From Succinimonas amylolytica DSM 2873 (GTDB taxonomy: Bacteria; Pseudomonadota; Gammaproteobacteria; Enterobacterales; Succinivibrionaceae), in the NCBI RefSeq assembly GCF_000378405.1, contig NZ_KB899636.1:533296-597295 (forward strand): a stretch of DNA of 64,000 nucleotides, in the 5' to 3' direction. Numbering within the stretch: the stretch's first letter is position 1; each line of letters starts with the position of its first letter. The translations under genes and the position numbers were made by a program. Under the pieces are notes generated by a model, which did no database searches, was not told where the DNA came from, and saw only the letters and a program-made list of their open reading frames with translations. Positions 32,397 to 41,565 of this stretch are shown piece after piece.

Positions 32397-33302
32397 ATGT
32401 ATGAAAAGTTTTTTGGCCTGGAACAGAAGCCCTTTGGACTGACCCCAAATACCAGTCTTTACTTCGGACTTCCTCCTCATGAAGAGGCGGTGCAGGTTCT
32501 TGAAGAGGCTCTTCGCGAAGGAGAGGGGTTTATAAAGATTACCGGTGAAGTGGGAACCGGTAAAACTATGGTTCTGCGGCTTTTTCTTTCTAGGCTGGCC
32601 GACGAGTTTGAACTGGTATATATTCCAAATCCGGTATTGAGTCCTGACGAATTCAAGATTTCCATTGCCAGAGAACTGGATATCAATACGGCGAACTGCA
32701 CTACCCTTTCGCTTAATGACGATATCAACAGAAAGCTTCTTGAAATTCACGCTGCGGGACGGAGGACGGTTCTGGTTATAGATGAGGTTCAGTCTGTGGC
32801 AGAAGATACCCTGGAAGCTATCAGGCTTCTCGGAAATCTTGAAACCGAGCATGACAAGATTATTCAGATAGTTCTTTTTGGTCAACCGGAGTTGGATGAG
32901 ATGCTTGACAAGCAGAATCTCAGACAGCTTCGGCAGAGAATCGCCTTTTCATATCATTTGCGTCCTCTGACTGAAGATGAAACGGAGGCTTATCTTAATT
33001 ATCGCATGCAGAAGTCGGGATATTCCGGAAAGCCGGTGTTCGGCCATCGTTCGTCCAGAGACATATTCAGGTTCAGCGGGGGGATTCCCCGGCTTATAAA
33101 CATTATTGCCAATAAAAGTCTGATGCTGGCATACGGTTATGGGGTGCATGACATTTCGAGTGCCATGGTGCGGGAAGCGGCTCTTGATACTGTAGATGTA
33201 AGGAATAATAAGTCTGTTATGCTGCTGTACATATCGTTAGGAGCTTTCTTACTGCTGGCTGTAATTGGCGGGGTGATACTTTCCAGTGGAGGGTTTGAAT
33301 GA
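32397..33302 (+). CDS. mshM: MSHA biogenesis ATPase MshM (ExeA/GspA-like)
   Basis: A 301-residue AAA ATPase with MYEKFFGLEQKPFGLTP at the N-terminus, as in the ExeA family. It has Walker A GEVGTGKTMVLR, Walker B VLVIDEVQ, and a C-terminal membrane helix (VMLLYISLGAFLLLAVIGGVIL). ExeA-type proteins help place the secretin in the cell wall in Aeromonas, but this one has no peptidoglycan-binding domain after the helix. It overlaps mshN by four bases. Confidence 0.92.
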   Translation: MYEKFFGLEQKPFGLTPNTSLYFGLPPHEEAVQVLEEALREGEGFIKITGEVGTGKTMVLRLFLSRLADEFELVYIPNPVLSPDEFKISIARELDINTANCTTLSLNDDINRKLLEIHAAGRRTVLVIDEVQSVAEDTLEAIRLLGNLETEHDKIIQIVLFGQPELDEMLDKQNLRQLRQRIAFSYHLRPLTEDETEAYLNYRMQKSGYSGKPVFGHRSSRDIFRFSGGIPRLINIIANKSLMLAYGYGVHDISSAMVREAALDTVDVRNNKSVMLLYISLGAFLLLAVIGGVILSSGGFE

Positions 33303-34594
33303 GTGTTATAAATAAAGCCCTTTCCGAGTTGGATAAAAGGGAAAGGGGGGCACAGTACGGGAAGTATGTACCGCCGAAAGAGAAATCTTCTTTTTTCCCG
33401 GCTTTGGCAGGTGCTGGAATTATGGCAGTGGTGGCTTTGACAGGAGTTGCCGGCTATTTTTATTACACCTTCGGAAAGCAGCAAGTTCCTGCTACTGGCA
33501 GCACTGAGGCGGGGCAGACCGCTATTGGTCTTTCAGACGGTACTTCGGTAAGTGTTTCTCCGGGAAGTAATATCTCCAAAGGAGGAGCCGACCAGACTGC
33601 GCAGTCTTCTGAGACTGTAAACGAAGACAGGGGAGCTCCGGCACAAAGCAGCGACAGTGTGGAACTGATGCTTTTGGCTGAAGGCGCAGTTAATCAGGAA
33701 ACCGGCGGAGTTGTTCCGGTTTCTGCTCCTGGAGCTCAGCCCGCTAGAGAAGTCAGTGGAAAGCCGTTGGATTCTTCATTGGCAAAAGATGTGCGTTATC
33801 CCGGAAATGCCTCTGAAAAACGAATTTCTGCTCATTCCGGTGCAGTCCGGACTTCAAAAGTAATTCCGGATGTTTCTGACGGTGTACAGATTGCCGATAT
33901 TGCTTCTCCGGAAATTATAATCGATGACAATGCTCCGGAGAATTTTGTGATTGTTGAGGAACCGCGGGTACAGGCAAGAAATTCTCCTTCTATGAGGGTG
34001 AAGCAGAAAAAACTAACACCAAAGGAAGAGGCGGATCTTCTCAGAAAGGAGGCAGAAAACTCTCTTCTTCGAGGGGACAATACCGGAGCAATCAAGTCCT
34101 ACGAGGTGCTTCTTAAAAAGAATCCCGGAGATAGCAGGACCCGAGAAAAGCTGGCCAGCCTTTATTATGGAAAAGGGAGATCTCTTGATGCCATTAAGAC
34201 TCTGGATCGGGGTATTATTCTGGATCCTGCCCATTATGACTACCGTCTTTATCTGGCACGTATTTATTCAGCTCAGGGGCAGGATTCTCAGGCTATTAAG
34301 GTACTGAGACAGGGAAATCCTCCGGCTCGCGGTAACATGGATTATTATGCGACTTTAGCCGGGCTGGCTCGGAAGAATAACGATTATCCTGAAGCGATAA
34401 GAGCTTATCAGAAGCTGGCCAGTGCCGAAAAACAGGATGGTAAATGGTACCTGGGACTGGCTATTTCGCTGGAGGAAACCGGAAAGGTCCGAGAAGCTCT
34501 TGATGCATACCGTAAGGCATCGGCTCTTTATCTTAGTGCCCAGTCCCGTAGCTTTGCGGAGCAGAGAATTGGTGTGCTGGGAGGAAAAAAATGA
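33299..34594 (+). CDS. mshN: MSHA biogenesis protein MshN (TPR protein)
   Basis: 431 residues: a short cytoplasmic start beginning MSVINKALSELDKRE, a typical MshN/GspB-like opening, one membrane helix (ALAGAGIMAVVALTGVAGYFYY, about 38-58), a long low-complexity periplasmic spacer to about residue 235, and tetratricopeptide repeats to the end (AENSLLRGDNTGAIKSYEVLL and following). A periplasmic scaffold role beside MshM and MshL is inferred from the family. Confidence 0.9.
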   Translation: MSVINKALSELDKRERGAQYGKYVPPKEKSSFFPALAGAGIMAVVALTGVAGYFYYTFGKQQVPATGSTEAGQTAIGLSDGTSVSVSPGSNISKGGADQTAQSSETVNEDRGAPAQSSDSVELMLLAEGAVNQETGGVVPVSAPGAQPAREVSGKPLDSSLAKDVRYPGNASEKRISAHSGAVRTSKVIPDVSDGVQIADIASPEIIIDDNAPENFVIVEEPRVQARNSPSMRVKQKKLTPKEEADLLRKEAENSLLRGDNTGAIKSYEVLLKKNPGDSRTREKLASLYYGKGRSLDAIKTLDRGIILDPAHYDYRLYLARIYSAQGQDSQAIKVLRQGNPPARGNMDYYATLAGLARKNNDYPEAIRAYQKLASAEKQDGKWYLGLAISLEETGKVREALDAYRKASALYLSAQSRSFAEQRIGVLGGKK

Positions 34595-36351
34595 CAGAAA
34601 GCAAACCTCAGCAGAAACGACTTAGAATCGGAGATGTGCTGGTACAGTCCGGAGTTATCACCGATGAGGATGTGACCAAGGCTCTGGCCTACTCCCGTGC
34701 CCACAGCATGAAACTGGGACAGGCCGTGGTGGCAATGAAACTGGCTTCCGAGAGCGATATCTGCAAGGCTTTGGGGCAACAGCTGCATATGACAGTGTTT
34801 GACGACCTGTCCAAGATTAATATCGATGCCAGTACAGTACAGCTCTTGCCGGAAGCCATGGCCAGAACTCTCCATGCTTTGGCCATTTCCCGCAACACCA
34901 ATCCAATTTCAGGAAGTGATGTTATTACGGTGGCGCTTTCGGATCCCCTGGACTACCCGGCACGTGACAAAATATCTGATCGTCTTAATCAGTACGATGT
35001 TGATTTTGTCATTTCTCCGGAGGCTGAGGTCATCCGCTGTATTTCCATGTTTTACAGGAATACGGATGCCATAGCCAAGTTTGCGGATCAGCTGCAGACA
35101 CAGGTTACTAAGAACCCTTTTGAAATAAATACCATTGAAACCCTCGGAGAGGAGGGCGGTTCAGATGCTGCGGTGGTTAATCTTTTGCGTTCGGTGTTTG
35201 AGGACGCCATTAATTCCGGAGCTTCGGATATTCATATAGAGCCTGATGCGAATGTTCTGCGTATTCGACAAAGAATTGACGGAAGCCTTCGGGAACAGGT
35301 TCTCAATAATGTAGAAATTGCCCCGGCGATATCCCTTCGTCTTAAGCTTATGTCAGGCCTGGACATTTCTGAAAAGCGTCTGCCTCAGGATGGGCGTTTT
35401 CCGGTGGTTATTTCTGGCAAGAATATTGACGTGCGTTTGTCCACATTGCCGACACAGTATGGCGAATCAATGGTAATGCGACTTCTGAATCAGTCAAACG
35501 GCCTTTTGTCATTGGATAAAACCGGAATGCCGGTAGACATTCTAAATCGTTTTCGCATTCAGTTGCATCGTCCTCATGGAATGGTTCTGGTTACGGGCCC
35601 TACAGGATCCGGTAAAACCACCACTCTTTACGGCTCTCTCAATGAACTTAACGATCCCTCGGTGAAAATTATTACTGCTGAGGATCCTGTGGAATATCGT
35701 CTTCCCAGGATCACTCAGGTTCAGGTAAATGAAAAAATTCATTTGGATTTCAATACAGTGCTTCGTTCTTGTCTTAGACAGGATCCGGATGTAATTCTGG
35801 TCGGGGAAATGAGAGATCAGGAAACCTGCGAGATTGGCCTTCGCGGGGCAATGACTGGTCATCTGGTGCTGTCAACACTGCATACTAACGATGCTATTTC
35901 CAGTACGTTACGCCTTATGGATATGGGGGCTCCGGGATATCTTGTGGCCGGATCCCTGAGAGCTGTTTTGGCGCAGAGACTGGTGCGTAGAATTTGTCCC
36001 AAATGCAGTGCGGAGTGTCCGCCAGATCCGGTACAGATGAACTTTATTCAGGATGCTTTGGGAATTCCGGTGGAGCAGCAGAAACAAGAGCATTTCCGGA
36101 TGGGAAATCAGGGGCGGGGCTGTCAGTACTGCAATTTTACAGGATATAAAGGACGTGTAGGTGTTTTTGAACTTCTGGTGCTTGATCAGAATATGATGGA
36201 TGCTCTGAGACGCAATGATAATGAAGGTTTTGCCATTGCTGCCAGAGAATCGGAGAATTATAAGCCTCTGGCAATGATGGCCTATGAATTTGCACAGCAG
36301 GGACTTACTTCCATTGAAGAGGTTATGAAGCTTGCGGAGATCAATAAATAA
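34591..36351 (+). CDS. mshE: MSHA extension ATPase MshE
   Basis: Hexameric GspE/PilB-type ATPase powering pilus extension; 586 residues. The N-terminal MshEN domain (about 1-150) carries RIGDVLVQSGVI and LGQAVVAM, the c-di-GMP-binding motif shape known from Vibrio MshE (RLGxxL in Vibrio, RIG here). Walker A is GPTGSGKTTTLYG, the Asp box TAEDPVEYRL, and Walker B DVILVGEMRD. The zinc tetracysteine region is CPKCSAEC with CQYC. It is complete and directly followed by mshG. Confidence 0.96.
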   Translation: MTESKPQQKRLRIGDVLVQSGVITDEDVTKALAYSRAHSMKLGQAVVAMKLASESDICKALGQQLHMTVFDDLSKINIDASTVQLLPEAMARTLHALAISRNTNPISGSDVITVALSDPLDYPARDKISDRLNQYDVDFVISPEAEVIRCISMFYRNTDAIAKFADQLQTQVTKNPFEINTIETLGEEGGSDAAVVNLLRSVFEDAINSGASDIHIEPDANVLRIRQRIDGSLREQVLNNVEIAPAISLRLKLMSGLDISEKRLPQDGRFPVVISGKNIDVRLSTLPTQYGESMVMRLLNQSNGLLSLDKTGMPVDILNRFRIQLHRPHGMVLVTGPTGSGKTTTLYGSLNELNDPSVKIITAEDPVEYRLPRITQVQVNEKIHLDFNTVLRSCLRQDPDVILVGEMRDQETCEIGLRGAMTGHLVLSTLHTNDAISSTLRLMDMGAPGYLVAGSLRAVLAQRLVRRICPKCSAECPPDPVQMNFIQDALGIPVEQQKQEHFRMGNQGRGCQYCNFTGYKGRVGVFELLVLDQNMMDALRRNDNEGFAIAARESENYKPLAMMAYEFAQQGLTSIEEVMKLAEINK

Positions 36352-37580
36352 TGCCGTTGTACAGTTATAAGGCCAAGGATGCTGGTGGTGGCTACAAGCT
36401 CGGCAAGGTGGAGGCTCAGACAGAGGCGGATGCCATAGACGAGGTATCACGCATGGGGCTGATGCCTATTTCCATCGAGGAGTCCCGGGGGTTTGTCGGT
36501 GCTAGCTTCAGCCTTGATTTAAAGGAACTTCTTCGCGGGAGAGTCGGACTGTCGGAGCTGGTGATGCTGTGCCGTCAGATGTATTCTCTGTCAAAGGCCG
36601 GAGTTCCTATAATCAGGGCGATCGGAGGATTGGCAGATTCGACTGATCATTACGGCCTTAAAAAGTCTTTGACAGCTCTGAACCGGGATCTGATAGGAGG
36701 CCGTTCTCTGACTCAGGCGATGAGCGATCAGCCAAAAATCTACAATTCTCTTTTTGTTTCCATGATTAATGTAGGTGAAAACACCGGACGTCTTGAGGAC
36801 GTTTTCTACCAACTGGCGGAATATTTCAGTCTGGAGCAGGAAACACGAAAGCGCATTTCCAGTGCCATGCGTTATCCCTTTATGGTTATTATCTTTATAG
36901 GAGTGGCCATCACCATCCTGAATATTTGGGTGATTCCGGTTTTTAGCACCATGTTTGCAAAATTCGGTGTAGAACTGCCGCTGACTACTAGGATTCTTAT
37001 AGGCACTTCGGCTTTTTTTGTCAGTTACTGGCCTTATATGCTTGGAATTGTAGTGGCGCTTCCGTTTGTGATCCGTCGGGCGCTACGGGTGAAAAGCGTG
37101 CGTTATCAGTGGGATCGTCTGAAGCTCCGAATTCCGGTTATCGGTTCTATTCTGCGCCGGGCTCTTCTGGGCCGTTTTTGCCGTAGCTTTTCACTGATGC
37201 TGCGAGCAGGTGTGCAGCTTAATATGGCTCTCACGCTGGTGGCCAGTGCTATTGATAACAGATTCCTGGAAGAGCGGGTAAATGTCATGCGACGGGAAAT
37301 CGAGCACGGAAACTCACTTGCTACAGTTGCTGTGCAGAGCAACATGTTTACTCCCCTGGTGCTTCAGATGTTTGCGGTAGGGGATGAAACCGGCCGCGTA
37401 GACGAGCTTCTTCTGGAGGCGGCAACCCATTACGAAAGGGAGGTTGATTATGATCTGAAGGCTCTGACTTCCAAGATTGAACCCCTTCTGCTGGTTTTTG
37501 TGGCCTTGCTAGTGGGGGTTTTGGCATTGGGTATCTTTACACCTATGTGGGATATGTATGGAGCCATGCAGGGTAAATAG
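36351..37580 (+). CDS. mshG: MSHA inner-membrane platform protein MshG
   Basis: PilC/GspF-type platform, 409 residues, with two T2SF cytoplasmic domains and three membrane helices (MVIIFIGVAITILNIWVIPVF near 183-203, SAFFVSYWPYMLGIVVALPFV near 222, LLLVFVALLVGVLALGIFTPMW near 383-405). The ATG starts at the stop codon of mshE. The opening MPLYSYKAKDAGG is typical. Confidence 0.95.
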   Translation: MPLYSYKAKDAGGGYKLGKVEAQTEADAIDEVSRMGLMPISIEESRGFVGASFSLDLKELLRGRVGLSELVMLCRQMYSLSKAGVPIIRAIGGLADSTDHYGLKKSLTALNRDLIGGRSLTQAMSDQPKIYNSLFVSMINVGENTGRLEDVFYQLAEYFSLEQETRKRISSAMRYPFMVIIFIGVAITILNIWVIPVFSTMFAKFGVELPLTTRILIGTSAFFVSYWPYMLGIVVALPFVIRRALRVKSVRYQWDRLKLRIPVIGSILRRALLGRFCRSFSLMLRAGVQLNMALTLVASAIDNRFLEERVNVMRREIEHGNSLATVAVQSNMFTPLVLQMFAVGDETGRVDELLLEAATHYEREVDYDLKALTSKIEPLLLVFVALLVGVLALGIFTPMWDMYGAMQGK

Positions 37581-37582
37581 TT

Positions 37583-38116
37583 ATGAACAGGGAGGATAAC
37601 AGTAACGAAAAACTGTTGAAAATCTGGCAGTTTCTCTGGGTCTGTTCGGTTATTGTTCTGGTTGTCTGTATTTTTGTGAGCAATTTTATCCTCCCGCAGT
37701 CGGATCGGACATTGGAAACCTCCATGGATACTGTGGCTCATAATTTCGGAGAACGTCTGGCGCTTCTTCACAGCCTGTGGCTCCAGGACGGAAAAAGAAA
37801 GAACATGAAGGTTCCTTCATGGGTAAATCTCTATGCTGGGGCCGATGAAAGCCGATTGGGCTTTAATCCCGACAGAGTGGTGTATGTCATGAGTCCGCAA
37901 GGCTGGCCGATGGATGTCAGGGGTATTTCCCGAGATGGGCAGGAACCCTGCAAGCTGATTTGGCTTGGCCTGTTGGGACGTGATGAGTCTCTTTTTATCG
38001 CTAAGGTTATGGTGAGGTCAAACCCTGACAAAAATGAGTGTGTGTTCACTACAAACGTATCCGGATTCGTTTATAATTATTCTGACGGTTCTGTAAATAA
38101 ATTCTTAGCCGAATAA
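37583..38116 (+). CDS. mshF: MSHA biogenesis protein MshF
   Basis: A 177-residue bitopic protein with one N-terminal helix (LWVCSVIVLVVCIFVSNFIL, about 17-37) and a periplasmic domain (ETSMDTVAHNFGERLALLHSLWLQDGK, VYVMSPQGWPMDV). Position between mshG and the pilin gene, size and topology match MshF. Its biochemical role is unknown. Confidence 0.82.
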   Translation: MNREDNSNEKLLKIWQFLWVCSVIVLVVCIFVSNFILPQSDRTLETSMDTVAHNFGERLALLHSLWLQDGKRKNMKVPSWVNLYAGADESRLGFNPDRVVYVMSPQGWPMDVRGISRDGQEPCKLIWLGLLGRDESLFIAKVMVRSNPDKNECVFTTNVSGFVYNYSDGSVNKFLAE

Positions 38117-38134
38117 GCTTGGTAGGGTATTGTT

Positions 38135-38833
38135 ATGATTGGAAATCGAACCAGAGGTTTTACTTTAATTGAACTGATTATTGTAATTGTTATTCTCGGT
38201 ATTCTGGCTGCTACGGCTCTGCCGCGTTTTCTTGATGTGACTGAAGAGGCCAAAAAAGCTAGCGTCGAGGGGATTGCCGGCAATTTTGCCACCGGTATCC
38301 TTTTGGTTCGCGCCCAGTGGGAAGCCAAAGGTCGGCAGAAGGTAAACAATATCAACAGCACCCTTTATGACGGAACCAGATTCTATCTGACCACTCCTAC
38401 AAACACTAAAATCAATGACGGTACCATGAGTCCGGGATATCCGATTATGGCGACCACCGCAGGAGCAACCAAGCCTTCCACTATTACTGATGAAAGTGCC
38501 AGTGGCTTTGCTGTTCCCAATAATCTGGCAAACTGCATTAATATCTGGGAGAAGATGCTTCAGAATCCGCCCCGTATTACCGGAGATATCAATGCTCTTA
38601 ACAGTGATGACATTGACTATAAGTATTTTGTAACCTACAGTACCGGTGCAGTGGACGGATCTACGGTATCTGGGTACGGGATCTGTCGTTATTATCTGGT
38701 GCTTTCCCTGGAGAAGGGGGACACTGGTTCCTACAAGGCTCCGGACGCTGATAACCATGATCGCTACATGAGCTTCAGCTATATTCCCTCTCTTGGGCTG
38801 GTGCAGCCTCATATAAACAGCAGTGCCAATTAG
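38135..38833 (+). CDS. mshA: MSHA pilin (MshA/MshB-type prepilin)
   Basis: A class IV prepilin with a short basic leader (MIGNRTRG), cleavage site G-FTLIEL with Glu5, and the hydrophobic N-terminal helix IIVIVILGILAATALPRFLD, then ASVEGIAGNFATGILLVRAQWEAKG as in MSHA pilins. 232 residues is long for MshA (about 180). Cysteines near NCINIW and YGICRYY could form the C-terminal disulfide loop. Vibrio and Shewanella have two genes (mshB, mshA) here; only one exists in this locus, so it must be the major pilin or a fused role. Symbol chosen by function; it could equally be called mshB. Confidence 0.88.
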   Translation: MIGNRTRGFTLIELIIVIVILGILAATALPRFLDVTEEAKKASVEGIAGNFATGILLVRAQWEAKGRQKVNNINSTLYDGTRFYLTTPTNTKINDGTMSPGYPIMATTAGATKPSTITDESASGFAVPNNLANCINIWEKMLQNPPRITGDINALNSDDIDYKYFVTYSTGAVDGSTVSGYGICRYYLVLSLEKGDTGSYKAPDADNHDRYMSFSYIPSLGLVQPHINSSAN

Positions 38834-38841
38834 AGGAATCT

Positions 38842-39309
38842 ATGAGGCGGAGTTCCGGTTTTACTCTGGTTGAACTGGTGACAGTGCTGGTTCTTATCGG
38901 AATCCTGGCAGTGGCAGCCACCGCGAAGCTGACAGCTGCCAACGGTCAGGAGTACGTTTCATGCCGGGAAGCCGCAACCCGTCTGGCTACAGTTCAGTCC
39001 ATCAATATGAATCAGGGCAGCAGTCCTGATGTGAGGTTTTTTATCAACAGAGATGGTGTCTTTGGATACTGCATCGGGCTGGACTGCTCCAACACCCCGG
39101 CTACGTGGCATGGTATCGGAGGGGGGGATCGGGTCGTGGCAGATACCGATGGCTATATTGGTTTTGACTATCTCGGAAAAGTTCATCAGGGCAATACAAC
39201 CCTGGGGCTGAAGGAGGCTGGATACTATCAGTTTTCTTTCAGACCGTCTCAGGGGGCGGGCAGCTGTGCGGTTCGTGTATATCCGGAGGGAGGGATCGCA
39301 TGGAAGTAG
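38842..39309 (+). CDS. mshC: MSHA minor pilin MshC
   Basis: 155-residue prepilin with leader MRRSSG, then FTLVELVTVLVLIGILAVAATAKL. Cysteines in VSCREA, YCIGLDC and GSCAVRV may form disulfides. It sits directly after the pilin gene, the place of mshC. Overlaps mshD by ten bases. Confidence 0.88.
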   Translation: MRRSSGFTLVELVTVLVLIGILAVAATAKLTAANGQEYVSCREAATRLATVQSINMNQGSSPDVRFFINRDGVFGYCIGLDCSNTPATWHGIGGGDRVVADTDGYIGFDYLGKVHQGNTTLGLKEAGYYQFSFRPSQGAGSCAVRVYPEGGIAWK

Positions 39310-39971
39310 CAGCCAAGGGCTTTACTCTCGTTGAACTGGTTATCGGCATTGTGGTTATGGGAATTGCTGTGGCCGGTATTACCAGTATTCTCTTTTCATT
39401 TGCCGTGTCATCGGCCAATCCTGTATTTGAGGTGAAATCCTCGCTTCTTGCGGAAAGGGTTTTTCGGGAAATTCTAGCGCAGGAGTACGATCAGAATTCT
39501 GACCATCATGGAGGCGTATGCCGTTGTGGAGAGACTGTTGTTTCCGGAGGGGAACGGCTTTGTGATATTGGATCCTGTACCGCCGAGAGTGGCTACGGTC
39601 CTGATACCCCTGAGGAAAGAGCAGCGCAGTATTCATCTGTTTTTAATGATATTGATGATTATGATACTTCTAGGTTATGTGCCGTTAAAACAGGTAGCGT
39701 TGCTTGTCAGATGTATGCTAGTCCTGACTTCTGCAACGGGCTTGATTCCTGCAGTGGGGTACCGGCAGATTTTTTCCTGGGAAAAAACTACAGTGAGTGG
39801 AAGGCATCAGTTCAGAAGGATTTGCCCGATGCCGGATATGCCGGATATTACGTAACAGTTCGGGTTTCTCAGGTCGCTGTAGGAGGTTTTGCCTTTAAAG
39901 AGATTCGGGCCAGTGTCTTGGATCCCCGGGGCGGGGTATATCGCCTGTCGGCATTGCGGGGGAATTACTGA
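39300..39971 (+). CDS. mshD: MSHA minor pilin MshD
   Basis: 223-residue prepilin: leader MEVAAKG, then FTLVELVIGIVVMGIAVAGITSILFSF. The globular part is cysteine-rich (CRCGETV, RLCDIGSCT, RLCAV, ACQMY, DFCNGLDSCSG). The start is inside the end of mshC, and the stop TGA overlaps the ATG of mshO. Confidence 0.87.
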   Translation: MEVAAKGFTLVELVIGIVVMGIAVAGITSILFSFAVSSANPVFEVKSSLLAERVFREILAQEYDQNSDHHGGVCRCGETVVSGGERLCDIGSCTAESGYGPDTPEERAAQYSSVFNDIDDYDTSRLCAVKTGSVACQMYASPDFCNGLDSCSGVPADFFLGKNYSEWKASVQKDLPDAGYAGYYVTVRVSQVAVGGFAFKEIRASVLDPRGGVYRLSALRGNY

Positions 39972-40750
39972 TGCGCGGTAAATCGGGCTTCACTCTTATA
40001 GAAATTGTAATTGTCATGGTGATAATGGGTATTACCGTGGTCAGTGTGGCGGGATTTGTATCCCAGGGGGCACTGCTGATGGCAGAGTCCTCTGCACGGG
40101 TTGCGCTGGCACAGTTTACCAGAAATGTCACAGAAAGAATTTCGCGGGAAGTCCAGGGAAGCATTCCTTATCAGGTTTCCATATCCAAAGACGAACATGA
40201 TAACGGAGTTTTAAGCTTCAGGGTTCCTCTTTATGTTTTAAGGGTGTATCGAGTTTCGGAGGATTCGGCTTCCGCTCTGAAATATGCCTATGTTTTTCCC
40301 TCGAAAGGGACCGGTTTTACATGCGAGAGTATCGCTTCTTCCCACCAGGACCGGGTGAGTATTCTCGGGATACTGAAAAGTGACGGTTCTCTTTCTGAGA
40401 AAAAGATTTCCGGGGGAGACTGTGCCGCATCAGGAAATTTTATCAGGTTCGATATTTCCGGTCTGGATGTGGATTCCGGGCTGAATAGGCTTTACCTGAT
40501 GAATGACTGGAGTCAGGTGTCTTATTCTATTGGTTCTGAAGGATATCTTTTGTATCATCGGGGTGCCTCTGTTGCCACTATCAATGCAGATGGAAGGAAC
40601 AAGGTTAAGAAGCTTCTTTTTGAGGTTCCAGGCAGTTCCGGACAGCAGAATGCTTCGCATCTTAACAGTGTTTTTATGGCTCTTTTCAGTGAAACTGACA
40701 GCGAAACAATGAGCGTGGAGCAGCTTCTGGAGGCGGAAAATGTACTATAA
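39971..40750 (+). CDS. mshO: MSHA minor pilin MshO
   Basis: 259-residue prepilin (GspJ/PilW-like position): leader MRGKSG, then FTLIEIVIVMVIMGITVVSVAGFV, with Glu at position 5 of the mature protein. It is predicted to be part of the pilus-tip priming complex with MshC, MshD and MshP. Overlaps mshP by 11 bases. Confidence 0.87.
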   Translation: MRGKSGFTLIEIVIVMVIMGITVVSVAGFVSQGALLMAESSARVALAQFTRNVTERISREVQGSIPYQVSISKDEHDNGVLSFRVPLYVLRVYRVSEDSASALKYAYVFPSKGTGFTCESIASSHQDRVSILGILKSDGSLSEKKISGGDCAASGNFIRFDISGLDVDSGLNRLYLMNDWSQVSYSIGSEGYLLYHRGASVATINADGRNKVKKLLFEVPGSSGQQNASHLNSVFMALFSETDSETMSVEQLLEAENVL

Positions 40751-41366
40751 GTCCTGTTCTTTTTCCCGCGGTTCTATGCTGATAACTGCAGTTTTTGTCC
40801 TAGTGGTGTTTTCCGGGATCGCCGCTGTTCTCGGACAGATTTTGATTCAGGATCGTCAGGTTCAGCTTAATGCCGTTCTGGGAAGTCAGGCGAAGCTTAT
40901 GGCTGAGAGCGGTTTGGAATACGGTATGTCCTCCCTGTTTTCGCTAGGACGGGAAAAATCGTATTCTGAAAACACCGAGGGCTACAGTAGAGTATGGCAG
41001 GCCATCAGGAACGATATTAAAACCTCCGGACACGCTTCATACGATTTTATTGAAAAGGAGAGCGGAGTTTTCGGAAACTGCAATGCAGCTGCCGCAGGTT
41101 CCAATACATATTTCTGCAAGGATCTTTATTCTCAGTGCTGGCTTTCCAGACTTACTGTGGAGGCCGTGGATCTGGCTTATCTCAGTCCTGGAGACAGCAC
41201 GGTTTCTCTTGATTCTCGTATAGAGTACACCGTAACGTCCGAAGCTTCCTGTCAGATTCCCATTCTTGATGATGACAACGGCCGGTCCGATGACGTGTAT
41301 ACCATTATCAGAAAGGCTGAGATTACGGCTACCGATTTGCGCTACTCCGGTAGCCGGATAAACTGA
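40740..41366 (+). CDS. mshP: MSHA biogenesis protein MshP
   Basis: 208 residues. One N-terminal helix (GSMLITAVFVLVVFSGIAAVLGQILI) follows MYYKSCSFSR, then a PilX-like LMAESGLEYGMSSLF. The canonical G-FTLxE cleavage motif is replaced by SRGSMLIT, as is normal for MshP/PilX-type proteins. It is the last MSHA gene: the large mshQ normally following it is missing, and mreB comes next. Confidence 0.85.
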   Translation: MYYKSCSFSRGSMLITAVFVLVVFSGIAAVLGQILIQDRQVQLNAVLGSQAKLMAESGLEYGMSSLFSLGREKSYSENTEGYSRVWQAIRNDIKTSGHASYDFIEKESGVFGNCNAAAAGSNTYFCKDLYSQCWLSRLTVEAVDLAYLSPGDSTVSLDSRIEYTVTSEASCQIPILDDDNGRSDDVYTIIRKAEITATDLRYSGSRIN

Positions 41367-41388
41367 ATCTTTTCCAGTAACAGTCTTC

Positions 41389-41465
41389 TTGCCTCCGCCT
41401 GTTGCCGGGGGCGCTTTAAGTTCGTTCGAAGCCATGCCAATACATTGCTTTTTCGGCGGGGGCAA
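41389..41465 (+). repeat. Long imperfect inverted repeat between mshP and mreB
   Basis: Arms TTGCCTCCGCC (41389-41399) and GGCGGGGGCAA (41455-41465) pair over 11 positions, with one G-U pair in RNA. The 55-base loop contains further GC-rich bits. No T-tract follows. It lies just upstream of the presumed mreB promoter. Confidence 0.6.
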
Positions 41466-41469
41466 ATAA

Positions 41470-41498
41470 TTAAAATCACCGGTTATATATGCTATAAT
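41470..41498 (+). promoter_or_regulatory. Likely mreB promoter
   Basis: A perfect -10 TATAAT (41493-41498) has -35 TTAAAA (41470-41475) at 17-base spacing. It would allow mreB transcription independent of the MSHA operon. Confidence 0.5.
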
Positions 41499-41565
41499 CC
41501 GCACCTGTTATTATGAAGAAGGTTCCTTATTGGAATCCTTAAAGATTTATTTCCGGAATTTTAAT

